From Bacilli bacterium (lineage in GTDB: Bacteria; Bacillota_I; Bacilli_A; RFN20; CAG-826), in NCBI GenBank assembly GCA_024408565.1, contig JAKSUW010000003.1, positions 66,060 through 100,711 on the forward strand: a DNA stretch of 34,652 nt, in the 5' to 3' direction. The notes beneath the pieces were generated by a model that was given only the letters and a program-made list of their open reading frames with translations, was not told where the DNA came from and did not search any database. Every line of letters starts with the position of its first letter. Within the stretch, counting starts at the first letter, position 1. Of the stretch, positions 9,593-17,089 are shown one piece after another. The position numbers and the translations under genes were made by a program.

Positions 9593-9598
9593 TATAAT
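9593..9598 (+). promoter_or_regulatory. -10 element just upstream of the ROK gene
   Basis: A perfect TATAAT lies immediately after the rplS terminator and ends 13 nt before the ATG of the ROK gene. No convincing -35 was found at 16-18 nt spacing. If used, transcription would start near 9605 and the mRNA leader would be about 7 nt, nearly leaderless. Confidence 0.5.
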
Positions 9599-9611
9599 AA
9601 CATTAGGATTT

Positions 9612-10463
9612 ATGGCTAAATTATTGTTTGATGTCGGCGGTACATATGTGAAATACGCCTTATACGAAAACCAACAATTTACGACTGGTCAATTTTCGGT
9701 TGTTGATGCGCTAGGAAAAGAAGATATGCCTGGTGCGTTAGTGGAGTTTATCAAAAAATATCCAAAACTTGAGGCGATTGGCTTTTCAATTCCTGGACCA
9801 TTTGATTACTATAACGGTATTAGCCAAATGCAACACAAACTCCTTTCGCTTTACCAAGTCGATTTAAAAGCGTTACTCGGTAAAATTCATCCGGAAGCTA
9901 AGATTGTGTTTGTTCACGACGCGGTTTCTTTTATGTTAGGGGTTCTATCAGACCACCCGGAATTTAATAATGATTTAGTGTGTTGTGTCACTATTGGTAC
10001 TGGCCTAGGTTATACGCTCGCTGATCATGGTCGCGTCGTAGTAAACAAAAGCCAACTTCCCTATACCGAAATCTATAACATCAAATATCGCGATAGCATT
10101 AACGAAGATTATGTATCAGCAACCGCGTTAGTTAAATTTGCCCATAACGTTGGCTATCCCCAAATTAAGAACGTGGCGGAAATGGCTGACCTCGCTCATA
10201 AGGGTGATCAAAAAATCGCTAATATCTTTACCTTCGTTGGGATGGAGTTAGCGGAAATGCTTAACAAAAAACAACAAGATGATCATTTTAACCGAATTAT
10301 CTTCGGTGGTGGTGTGTCGCGGGCCTGGGATTTATTAAAGAGTGGCTTCGAAACGATGTGCCATATTCCTTATACAATTGTCACGGACGCTTTATTAACA
10401 CCGATTAAGGGTGTCCTTAAAGTCGTCGAAGAAGGAACCGATAAAGTTTATCGCTTCATGTAA
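9612..10463 (+). CDS. ROK-family sugar kinase-like protein
   Basis: A 283-residue protein with an actin-like ATPase fold signature: phosphate-1 motif DVGGT (residues 7-11), 'SIPGPFD' (59-65), the catalytic-type aspartate in 'VHDAVSF' (D103) and the phosphate-2 motif IGTGLG (128-133). The ROK family contains glucokinases, N-acetylmannosamine and fructose kinases, and repressors. There is no N-terminal DNA-binding domain, so an enzyme is likely. The CxCGxxGCxE zinc motif typical of many ROK members is absent, so the substrate cannot be assigned. Only a short AGGA (9605-9608) precedes the start. The stop is 2 nt before rbgA, which suggests an operon (ROK-rbgA-rnhB) started at the TATAAT box. It is inserted in an otherwise Bacillus-like gene order. 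Confidence 0.88.
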   Translation: MAKLLFDVGGTYVKYALYENQQFTTGQFSVVDALGKEDMPGALVEFIKKYPKLEAIGFSIPGPFDYYNGISQMQHKLLSLYQVDLKALLGKIHPEAKIVFVHDAVSFMLGVLSDHPEFNNDLVCCVTIGTGLGYTLADHGRVVVNKSQLPYTEIYNIKYRDSINEDYVSATALVKFAHNVGYPQIKNVAEMADLAHKGDQKIANIFTFVGMELAEMLNKKQQDDHFNRIIFGGGVSRAWDLLKSGFETMCHIPYTIVTDALLTPIKGVLKVVEEGTDKVYRFM

Positions 10464-10465
10464 AT

Positions 10466-11272
10466 ATGGCTACTTCCATTATTCATTGGTATCCGGGCCA
10501 TATGAAAAAGGCCGCTAACAAAATGTTAGAGGCTTTAAAAATGGTTGATGTGGTTATTGAGTTAGTGGACGCTCGAGCGCCTATTCAAACGAGTAATCCC
10601 TTTTTCCAAAAAATTATTCACGATAAGCCGTGTGTCAAAGTTTATATGAAAAGCGATTTAGCGGATTTAAGTGCGGTGAAGTTACCCACAAACGGGATTT
10701 TATTATCAATTAAAGATCCACGTAGTCTTAAACAATTAACGAAAAAAATTACCGACGCTTATCGAGCCAAAGCCGAGAAACAAATGAAACGCGGAATAAA
10801 ACCACTACCACCCAAAGCGATGATTGTGGGGATTCCTAACATTGGTAAGTCATCGCTAATTAACGCGTTAGTGAAAAAGAAAATTACGAAGGTCGAAAAT
10901 AAACCAGGTCTTACCAAAAACCAACGGTGGGTGAATGTAAATAACGCTTTTTATCTATTAGATACGCCCGGTATTCTTCCGAGTAATTACGACCAAGATA
11001 ATTATGTATTAGCTTTAATTGGAGCGGTGAAGATTGAGCTTCTCCCAGTGATTAAGTTAAGTGATTACGCTTATACCTATATTGCTAAACACTATCCTTT
11101 ATTATTTAAGAAACACTATGGCGAAATTAAAAAGGATAGTAACGAAGCGTTTGCTCTCATTGCTAATAAACGCGGAATTAAAAACGATAAGACCATTCAT
11201 CATGAAGATGCCCGTTCACTCTTTTTAAAAGAGATTCGCGATGGTAAGATCGGTCGAATCTATTTTGCTTAA
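10466..11272 (+). CDS. rbgA: Ribosome biogenesis GTPase RbgA (YlqF)
   Basis: A 268-residue circularly permuted GTPase that helps late 50S subunit assembly. It starts with the family hallmark 'HWYPGHMKKA'. The motif order is permuted: G4-like KSDL (62-65; the usual Asn-Lys is Met-Lys here), then G1 GIPNIGKS (122-129), G2 within PGLT (T150) and G3 DTPG (166-169). The C-terminal region matches the RNA-binding helical domain in length. The start is 2 nt after the previous TAA (TAAATATG junction) without a Shine-Dalgarno, so translation probably depends on coupling. It precedes rnhB exactly as in Bacillus. Confidence 0.96.
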   Translation: MATSIIHWYPGHMKKAANKMLEALKMVDVVIELVDARAPIQTSNPFFQKIIHDKPCVKVYMKSDLADLSAVKLPTNGILLSIKDPRSLKQLTKKITDAYRAKAEKQMKRGIKPLPPKAMIVGIPNIGKSSLINALVKKKITKVENKPGLTKNQRWVNVNNAFYLLDTPGILPSNYDQDNYVLALIGAVKIELLPVIKLSDYAYTYIAKHYPLLFKKHYGEIKKDSNEAFALIANKRGIKNDKTIHHEDARSLFLKEIRDGKIGRIYFA

Positions 11273-11274
11273 AT

Positions 11275-11901
11275 ATGCTAAATTACGAAAAGCGTTTTTA
11301 TAATCAAAAAGTTAGATTAATTGCGGGTTGTGATGAAGCGGGACGGGGACCGATTGCGGGTCCGGTGGTAGCGGCGGCAGTGATCTTCCCGCGTGACTAC
11401 CAAAACGAAGAAATTAATGATTCTAAGAAGTTAAGCGCGAAGACGCGCGAAACTTTAGCGGGCATCATTAAGCGGGACGCTTTAGCCTACGCCATTATCT
11501 TTATTGATGCCCCGACGATTGACAAGATTAATATCTTAGAAGCTTCGCGATTAGCGATGGAGCAAGCGTTACATAAATTAAAAGTAAAATACGATTTAGT
11601 CATCTCAGATGCAATGGAGTTATATCACGAGAAGTGTCGCGTGATTCCGCTTATTAAAGCGGATGCGAAAGTTTTAGCGGTCGCCGCGGCCTCGATTTTA
11701 GCTAAGACTGCGCGTGACGCTTACATGGAAAAACTTGATAAAGAATATCCGCAATACCAATTTAAAGTTCATAAAGGTTATCCGACTCCCTTACATCTAA
11801 AACTATTAAAACAATATGGACCGATTAAGGGTGTCTACCGTTTTTCTTATAAGCCGGTAAAAAATCTTGGCTATGAACAACTCGATTTATTCAATTGCTA
11901 G
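11275..11901 (+). CDS. rnhB: Ribonuclease HII
   Basis: A 208-residue protein that removes ribonucleotides and RNA from RNA/DNA hybrids. The catalytic acidic set is present: 'GCDEAGRGPIAGPVV' (D20, E21), 'ISDAM' (D112) and 'IKADAKVLAVAAASILAKTARD' in two pieces (D130, then the AAASILAK box). 'INDSKKLS' and 'HKGYPTPLH' are also family boxes. It begins 2 nt after the rbgA stop with the same TAAATATG junction and no Shine-Dalgarno, consistent with translational coupling. The C-terminus ends in a short 'YEQLDLFNC' tail. Confidence 0.97.
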   Translation: MLNYEKRFYNQKVRLIAGCDEAGRGPIAGPVVAAAVIFPRDYQNEEINDSKKLSAKTRETLAGIIKRDALAYAIIFIDAPTIDKINILEASRLAMEQALHKLKVKYDLVISDAMELYHEKCRVIPLIKADAKVLAVAAASILAKTARDAYMEKLDKEYPQYQFKVHKGYPTPLHLKLLKQYGPIKGVYRFSYKPVKNLGYEQLDLFNC

Positions 11902-11902
11902 T

Positions 11903-11939
11903 GAATTTTTATATTTAGAATAAATATAGAAAAAAATTC
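11903..11939 (+). other. Long AT-rich imperfect hairpin after rnhB
   Basis: GAATTTTT (11903-11910) pairs with AAAAATTC (11932-11939), and inside it ATATTTA (11911-11917) pairs with TAAATAT (11921-11927) around a GAA loop; only four bases (11928-11931) are unpaired on one side. There is no T-run directly after it, so it may be an mRNA 3'-end or leader structure and not a classical terminator. Confidence 0.5.
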
Positions 11940-11952
11940 GCGTCAATCTCCT

Positions 11953-12001
11953 TCCTTTTTCTCTATTTATTATTAGCGGCCATAGAAGCCGAAAAAAAGG
12001 A
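11953..12001 (+). promoter_or_regulatory. Stem that can sequester the dprA Shine-Dalgarno
   Basis: TCCTTTTT (11953-11960) is perfectly complementary to AAAAAGGA (11994-12001), which contains most of the dprA ribosome binding site. The enclosed loop contains a further CGGC/GCCG stem (11977-11980 with 11988-11991). No confident promoter was found in the 106-nt gap. Confidence 0.4.
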
Positions 12002-12007
12002 GAAAAA

Positions 12008-12775
12008 ATGGACGGACGAAATTTATTATTATACTTAAGTCTTAAGTATGCGGGTAACTACGATAAGATTTACCAAGCAATTACAAAACGCGAAACCGTG
12101 GAAGAAGAAGCGGTCAAGGAAGCGGTCAAACAAATTAAGTGTCACACCTTAACAATTATTGATAAGGAATACCCAGAAAGTTTGAAGCGGATTCCAACGC
12201 CACCATTAGTCTTGTACTATTATGGTGATATCTCATTACTTACTAGCGCTACACCAAGATTAGGTGTGGTCGGGAGTCGCGATTGTAGTCTCTATGGTCG
12301 CCGGATGACAAGAAGCATTGTAAGTGAAGTCGCAAAAAGCGTCATCATCGTGAGTGGTCTAGCTCGTGGAATTGATGCGGTTGCGCACCGGGCTACGATT
12401 GACGCAAAAGGCAAAACCATCGCCGTTCTTGGCGGCGGAATTGATGTGATTTATCCTCGTGAGAACGCTGAACTCTTTGCCGCGATTAAGAAAAATCATT
12501 TATTAATTAGTGAATATCCAGGTGAGACAAAGCCTGAACCAAGTTATTTTCCCTTACGAAACCGACTAGTCGCAGGCTTTAGCGATAAGCTTTTAGTTAC
12601 CGAAGCGTATAAAAATAGCGGGACGAATATCACTGTCTTATATGCATTAAAGCAGGGAAAAGACGTCATGGCGATCCCTTATGAGGCTGACCAAGCGAGT
12701 AGTTGTAACAAGCTCATTCAAGATGGGGCCGCCTTAGTGGAGACGGCGGACGACGTTTTGTACTTAATGAAATAA
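12008..12775 (+). CDS. dprA: DNA-processing protein DprA (Smf)
   Basis: A 255-residue protein that loads RecA on incoming single-stranded DNA during natural transformation. The Rossmann-like DprA core is complete: 'GVVGSRDCSLYGRR' (about 86-99), 'VSGLARGIDAVAHRA', 'IAVLGGGIDVIYPREN', 'LLISEYPG', 'FPLRNRLVAG' and 'SCNKLIQDGAALV'. It is shorter than Bacillus DprA (near 300 residues): the N-terminal helical part is reduced and the C-terminal winged helix is missing, which is common in the family. The start is set by AAGGAG 5 nt upstream. It stands alone between rnhB and topA, as in Bacillus without the intervening genes. No other competence gene is in the window except a SigH-like sigma factor. 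Confidence 0.95.
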   Translation: MDGRNLLLYLSLKYAGNYDKIYQAITKRETVEEEAVKEAVKQIKCHTLTIIDKEYPESLKRIPTPPLVLYYYGDISLLTSATPRLGVVGSRDCSLYGRRMTRSIVSEVAKSVIIVSGLARGIDAVAHRATIDAKGKTIAVLGGGIDVIYPRENAELFAAIKKNHLLISEYPGETKPEPSYFPLRNRLVAGFSDKLLVTEAYKNSGTNITVLYALKQGKDVMAIPYEADQASSCNKLIQDGAALVETADDVLYLMK

Positions 12776-12789
12776 AAAAAGTAATTATT

Positions 12790-12808
12790 TTAAAGATATA
12801 TTCTTTAA
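12790..12808 (+). other. Hairpin after dprA
   Basis: TTAAAGA (12790-12796) and TCTTTAA (12802-12808) form a perfect 7-bp stem with a TATAT loop. No T-tract follows, so it is at best a weak terminator. Confidence 0.3.
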
Positions 12809-12832
12809 GGAAAGCGATAAGGTGTTTTAGGG

Positions 12833-12861
12833 TTGACAGTTGGAAATTAACTCTCTATATT
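12833..12861 (+). promoter_or_regulatory. topA promoter
   Basis: A consensus -35 TTGACA (12833-12838), a 17-nt spacer and -10 TATATT (12856-12861). The start point would be near 12868, giving a leader of about 25 nt before the ATG at 12893. Confidence 0.8.
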
Positions 12862-12892
12862 TAGATACATTGCATTTGGTGCATTGATTATT

Positions 12893-15004
12893 ATGAAAGT
12901 CGTAATTGTTGAGTCTCCAAATAAGTGTGAAACAATCCAGAAGTACCTGGGGAGTGACTATAAAGTAGTCGCGACCAAAGGGCACATCCGCGATTTAGCC
13001 ACATCAGGCAAAGGCGGATTAGGCGTTGATTGTGAGCACGACTTTGCACCTACCTATATTATCCTGCGCGATAAGAAGCGAATTGTGAACGACTTAAAAG
13101 CGGACGCGAAGAAAGCCGACGAAGTGATTCTGGCGACCGACCCAGACCGCGAAGGCGAAGCGATTGCCTGGCATTTAGCGGAAGTCTTACATCTACCCGC
13201 GAACAACAAACGCTTAGAATTCCACGAAATCACGAAAGAAGCGATAAAGCACGCGATTGAGAACCCACGCCAAATTGATTTAAAATTGGTCGCGAGCCAA
13301 GAAGCACGCCGGATCTTAGACCGGATTGTGGGCTTTAAGCTTAGTGACGTTTTACAACGTAAAAATAACTTACGGAGTGGCGGCCGTGTCCAAAGTGCGA
13401 CGTTAAAACTTATCGTTGATCATGAACGCGAGATTCGAAAATTTGTTCCGGAAGAATATTGGACCCTTGTCGCTAAACTAAACGATGGTGAACACACCAT
13501 TGAAGCGCCTATATATAAATATAAGGATAAGGAAATCACAAAACTCGTGAGCCAACACGACGTAGATGAAGTAAGCGCGGCGACCGGGCAAGAATTAAAA
13601 ATTCTTCGCATTGAAAAAAGCGTGCGGACGATTAATCCAAAACTACCATTTAAAACTTCGACCTTACAACAAGAAGCCATTTCGCGGTTTGGTTTAAGTG
13701 CGTCAAAGGTTTCCCACATCTTACAAGACTTATACGAAGGTATTAATGTAAACGGTGAGCATACTGGTTTAATTACCTATATTAGAACCGTATCCACCCA
13801 CTTAAGTGATACTTACGTTACTCGCGCTAAAGAGTATATTCAAAAGCGTTTTGGTGCAGAGTACCTTGGCCATATGGAACAATTAAAAGACGAAGGCGAA
13901 GATACCGCTAATAGCGGTCACGAAGCCATCCGTCCAACGAGTAACCACCGGACACCCGCGAGCCTACGGGTCGTCTTAAAACAAAATAAGAAGTTTACGA
14001 ACGCGCACTTTAAAATTTATGAACTAATTTATAATCGAACCCTATCATTCTTAATGACGAGTAAGAAAGAAGAAACCACGAACGTGATTATTGGTAATGA
14101 TCAAGTAAGTTACAAAGTAAGTGGCAACAAAACCATTTATCCTGGTTATGAAGTTTTAACCGGACCAGGCGAACATAAAGATTTAGGCTTTACACCAGTG
14201 GAAGGCGCGAGTTTAAAAGTGGTGGACTTAGTGAGCGAAAAGAAGAGCACCACGCCACCTCCTCACTATAGTGAAGCCAAGATTATTAAACTCATGGAAG
14301 ATAAAGGTATTGGCCGTCCATCCACTTATTCGTCCACGATTTCGACTTTACAAAACCGTACTTATGTCGTGAAAGAAAAAGGCGCGATTGTTCCAACCAA
14401 GAACGGCGAAAAAGCGGTGGAGTTCTTGGAAAAGAAATTTACTAAATTTGTGGACGCCCATTTCACAAGCGAAATGGAAGATAAACTCGATAAGATTCAA
14501 GCGGGTGCTTCAGGGCGGACCGAAACCTTAAAGGATTATTACAAAGACTTTATGGAAAAAGTAGATGAAGCAATGAAAGAAGCACTTGGTAATTGCCCCA
14601 AGTGTGGTGCACCTTTAGTACGCGTCAAAGGGAAGTATGGTTCCTTTACCGGTTGTTCCCGTTATCCTGATTGTGACTATAAAAAGAAAGAACCCAAAGC
14701 GAGTGAAGAGCTTTTGGATAAGAAGTGCCCAAAGTGTGGCGCCCAATTAATTAAGCGCACGAACAAGAAAGGTAAAGTCTTTATTGCTTGCACTAATTTC
14801 CCGAAGTGTCGTTATATCGAAGGTAAGCAAGAACAACCCAAGAAACTCGAAATTATTAAAAAGTGTCCAGCGTGTAAAGATGGTAATCTCGTCGTGCGGA
14901 AGGGTTGGAACAAGGTAAAGAAACAACCAGGCTTCTTCTTAGGTTGCACTAATTATCCGAAGTGTCGTCATATCGAAGAGTATGATCCAAGTAAGAAAGA
15001 ATGA
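12893..15004 (+). CDS. topA: DNA topoisomerase I, type IA
   Basis: A 703-residue enzyme that relaxes negative supercoils. I take the ATG at 12893 over the in-frame TTG at 12884 because the family begins directly with 'MKVVIVESPNK' (E7 catalytic). The Toprim motif ATDPDREGEA is at 81-90, 'SGGRVQSATL' at 162-171, the catalytic tyrosine Y296 lies in 'GLITYIRTVSTHLSD', and 'SGHEAIRPT' at 341-349. Three C-terminal Topo_C zinc ribbons follow from about residue 567 (CPKC..., CPKC..., CPAC..., each closed by C-x4-5-C). The near-invariant Asp after YxRT is Val300 (codon GTA). No clear Shine-Dalgarno; own promoter. The TGA stop overlaps the xerC ATG by 4 nt. Confidence 0.97.
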   Translation: MKVVIVESPNKCETIQKYLGSDYKVVATKGHIRDLATSGKGGLGVDCEHDFAPTYIILRDKKRIVNDLKADAKKADEVILATDPDREGEAIAWHLAEVLHLPANNKRLEFHEITKEAIKHAIENPRQIDLKLVASQEARRILDRIVGFKLSDVLQRKNNLRSGGRVQSATLKLIVDHEREIRKFVPEEYWTLVAKLNDGEHTIEAPIYKYKDKEITKLVSQHDVDEVSAATGQELKILRIEKSVRTINPKLPFKTSTLQQEAISRFGLSASKVSHILQDLYEGINVNGEHTGLITYIRTVSTHLSDTYVTRAKEYIQKRFGAEYLGHMEQLKDEGEDTANSGHEAIRPTSNHRTPASLRVVLKQNKKFTNAHFKIYELIYNRTLSFLMTSKKEETTNVIIGNDQVSYKVSGNKTIYPGYEVLTGPGEHKDLGFTPVEGASLKVVDLVSEKKSTTPPPHYSEAKIIKLMEDKGIGRPSTYSSTISTLQNRTYVVKEKGAIVPTKNGEKAVEFLEKKFTKFVDAHFTSEMEDKLDKIQAGASGRTETLKDYYKDFMEKVDEAMKEALGNCPKCGAPLVRVKGKYGSFTGCSRYPDCDYKKKEPKASEELLDKKCPKCGAQLIKRTNKKGKVFIACTNFPKCRYIEGKQEQPKKLEIIKKCPACKDGNLVVRKGWNKVKKQPGFFLGCTNYPKCRHIEEYDPSKKE

Positions 15005-15915
15005 CACAGGAACTTAGCCAATTTTTAAATTATCTTAAATATCAACGTAACTATAGCGATGACACCATCGCCTCTTATACTTACGACATCGAAAAGTTTT
15101 ACGCCTTCATTAATCATGAGGGCGTTTTACTTGAAGAAGTAAACACCGATGTGATTCGTGATTTTTTAACGACCGAACTCATGAATAATATCAAGCGTTC
15201 ATCGTGTCAACGACGGGTGGCTTCGCTTCGTCATTTCTATACTTATTTATTTACTAATAAAAAGATTACCCGGAATCCATTCGACACGATTACCACGCCC
15301 AAAAAAGAGAAGAAGTTACCTGAGGTCTTATTTAAGGAACAAGTAAAAATTTTACTTGACGCCAACAGCAAGCGAAACGACGCGTTAGCGCCCCGTGACC
15401 AAGCGATCTTAGAATTACTTTATGCGAGTGGCCTTCGTGCCTCAGAGCTCGTTAATTTATTAATTTCGAGCGTAGATTATCGTAACCGAGTGGTGCGGGT
15501 CTTTGGTAAGGAGCGAAAAGAGCGGATGGTTCCCTTTTCACCTAGCGCTCAACGTGCGCTTATAGCCTACGTTAAAGACATTCGTCCAACTTTACTTAGT
15601 AAAAATATTCAAGGCGCTACCGAGAAACATTTATTCTTAAATGCGAATGGTCATAAGTTAACGCGCCGGGGACTAGAATATATTTTGAAGCAAGTGGAAG
15701 CCAAGTGCGCTTTACCTTTCGCATTACACCCACATGTATTTCGTCATAGTTTTGCCACACACCTTTTAGAAGGTGGAGCGGATCTTCGTTTAATCCAAGA
15801 GTTACTAGGACACGTGAACATTAACACGACAAGTATTTATACCCATGTTACTGACGAAAGTGTAAGAGAAGATTATTTAAAAGCTCATCCCCGCGCAAAA
15901 AAGTCGAGCAGCTAA
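15001..15915 (+). CDS. xerC: Tyrosine recombinase XerC
   Basis: A 304-residue tyrosine recombinase of the XerC/XerD type, which resolves chromosome dimers at dif. It has an N-terminal SAM-like core-binding domain (about 1-95) and a C-terminal catalytic domain with the full set R146 (YASGLRASEL), K170, H245 and R248 (HPHVFRHSFATHLL), H271 (LGHVNI) and nucleophile Y280 (SIYTHV). The choice of XerC over XerD rests on location: Bacillus codV (XerC) lies just after topA. It starts inside the topA stop codon (ATGA), so translation is coupled. The Bacillus genes trmFO, hslVU and codY that surround codV are absent here. The rpsB promoter begins at its stop codon. Confidence 0.93.
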   Translation: MTQELSQFLNYLKYQRNYSDDTIASYTYDIEKFYAFINHEGVLLEEVNTDVIRDFLTTELMNNIKRSSCQRRVASLRHFYTYLFTNKKITRNPFDTITTPKKEKKLPEVLFKEQVKILLDANSKRNDALAPRDQAILELLYASGLRASELVNLLISSVDYRNRVVRVFGKERKERMVPFSPSAQRALIAYVKDIRPTLLSKNIQGATEKHLFLNANGHKLTRRGLEYILKQVEAKCALPFALHPHVFRHSFATHLLEGGADLRLIQELLGHVNINTTSIYTHVTDESVREDYLKAHPRAKKSSS

Positions 15916-15924
15916 TTTCATTCA

Positions 15925-15933
15925 TGCTATAAT
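15925..15933 (+). promoter_or_regulatory. Extended -10 promoter of rpsB-tsf
   Basis: TG (15925-15926), one base, then a perfect TATAAT (15928-15933). No good -35 at the usual distance, which is typical for extended -10 promoters. The start would be near 15940. Confidence 0.75.
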
Positions 15934-15939
15934 ATAACC

Positions 15940-16046
15940 CGACTCTATCAACATAGAGAATACACACACCGCGGATTCAGTGCCGAGTCTACTACTATGT
16001 AGTAGGGTGATTGTTCGAAACGGTGGAGGCTTAACAAATAAGGAGG
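15940..16046 (+). promoter_or_regulatory. Structured 5' leader of rpsB
   Basis: About 110 nt of untranslated RNA with clear pairing: CTCTAT/ATAGAG (15943-15948 with 15953-15958, loop CAAC); CTACTA/TAGTAG (15989-15994 with 16000-16005, plus C15995-G15999); CACCG (15967-15971) with CGGTG (16021-16025); and an alternative GACTC/GAGTC pairing (15941-15945 with 15985-15989) that excludes the first hairpin. It ends in AGGAGG (16041-16046). Ribosomal S2 autoregulates its operon in some bacteria; an S2-responsive leader is an inference. Confidence 0.5.
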
Positions 16047-16052
16047 CTCTTT

Positions 16053-17087
16053 ATGAGCGAAAACAAAGAAGAAAAGGTTGTCACCGAACAACCGGCTGAA
16101 GAATCAGCTGTCGTCGTGGAGCACGATACAAGTTTACCGATTATCACGATGAAGAAGTGTCTAGAAGCGGGATGCCACTACGGACACACGACAAGAAAAT
16201 GGAACCCCAAGATGTCGAAGTACATCTATGGTGCGAGAAACGGCATCTACATTATCGACTTAAACAAAACCGTCGAAAAAGTCATTGAAGCGTATATTGC
16301 GATGCGTGATATCGTCCGCGAAGGTGGTAAAGTCCTCTTCGTTGGTACGAAAGAACAAATCGAAGAAAATATTGTCGAAGAAGCTTTAAGAAGCGGTTCT
16401 TTCTATATCACTAACCGTTGGTTAGGTGGAACTTTAACGAACTTCCGGACCATCCAAAACCGGATCCGTTATCTTAAAGATTTAGAGCGGAAAGAAGAAG
16501 ATGGTACGATTGCTAAACTAAGCAAAAAAGAACAAGCGGAATTTAAGAAAGAAAAAGAAAAGCTTTCCAAGAACCTCGAAGGCATTAAAGAAATGCGTCG
16601 GATTCCCCAAGCGATCTTTATCTCGGATCCAACTGAAGAAGCTAACGCGGTTCGCGAAGCGAAGAAATTAGGTATTAAGATTTTTGGTATCGTTGATACT
16701 AATACTGATCCAGATGGTATCACTTATCCAATCCCGGCGAACGATGACGCCGCGAAATCCGTTAAACTGATTTTAAGTGTAATCGCGGATGCGATTGTTG
16801 AAGCCAAGGGTGGTGTGACCATGGTCGCCTATACCAAAGACGAAGGCGAAGAAGTCACCATGAAAGACGCCATCCGGATTGCTGATAAAGAAGCGGCGGA
16901 AAAATTAGCGCTCATTCGGGCCGCTCGGAGAGAAAGACAAGAACGTTACGAGAAGATGAGACAAGAGCACCTTTTAAAGGAATCCTTTAAACATCGGCTT
17001 GATGATAACAAAGTAGTTGCTAGTAGCGAAACTAAGAAAGCCGCACCAATAGAAAAGAAAGAAGAAGCGAAAAAGGAGAGCAAGTAA
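16053..17087 (+). CDS. rpsB: 30S ribosomal protein S2 (uS2), extended
   Basis: A 344-residue uS2. The core is plain: '[19 protein letters not shown]', '[14 protein letters not shown]', 'VLFVGTKEQ', '[15 protein letters not shown]' and 'IPIPANDDA'-type '[12 protein letters not shown]'. The protein is about 90 residues longer than the usual near-250: it has an acidic N-terminal extension of about 30 residues (the core begins near '[11 protein letters not shown]') and a C-terminal tail of about 75 residues rich in Arg, Glu and Lys, partly helical in appearance. AGGAGG 6 nt upstream fixes the start, so the N-terminal extension is real. It is followed by tsf after 2 nt, the classical rpsB-tsf operon. 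Confidence 0.97.
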   Translation: MSENKEEKVVTEQPAEESAVVVEHDTSLPIITMKKCLEAGCHYGHTTRKWNPKMSKYIYGARNGIYIIDLNKTVEKVIEAYIAMRDIVREGGKVLFVGTKEQIEENIVEEALRSGSFYITNRWLGGTLTNFRTIQNRIRYLKDLERKEEDGTIAKLSKKEQAEFKKEKEKLSKNLEGIKEMRRIPQAIFISDPTEEANAVREAKKLGIKIFGIVDTNTDPDGITYPIPANDDAAKSVKLILSVIADAIVEAKGGVTMVAYTKDEGEEVTMKDAIRIADKEAAEKLALIRAARRERQERYEKMRQEHLLKESFKHRLDDNKVVASSETKKAAPIEKKEEAKKESK

Positions 17088-17089
17088 TC

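Noticed and set aside
12884-12892. TTG at 12884 as the topA start
   Set aside because: The family begins right at M-K-V-V-I-V-E-S-P, and the ATG at 12893 gives the normal N-terminus.
15002-15004. Mycoplasma-type code with TGA as Trp
   Set aside because: TGA ends topA and the 1499-residue lipoprotein at natural ends overlapping the next ATG, and Trp is TGG throughout.
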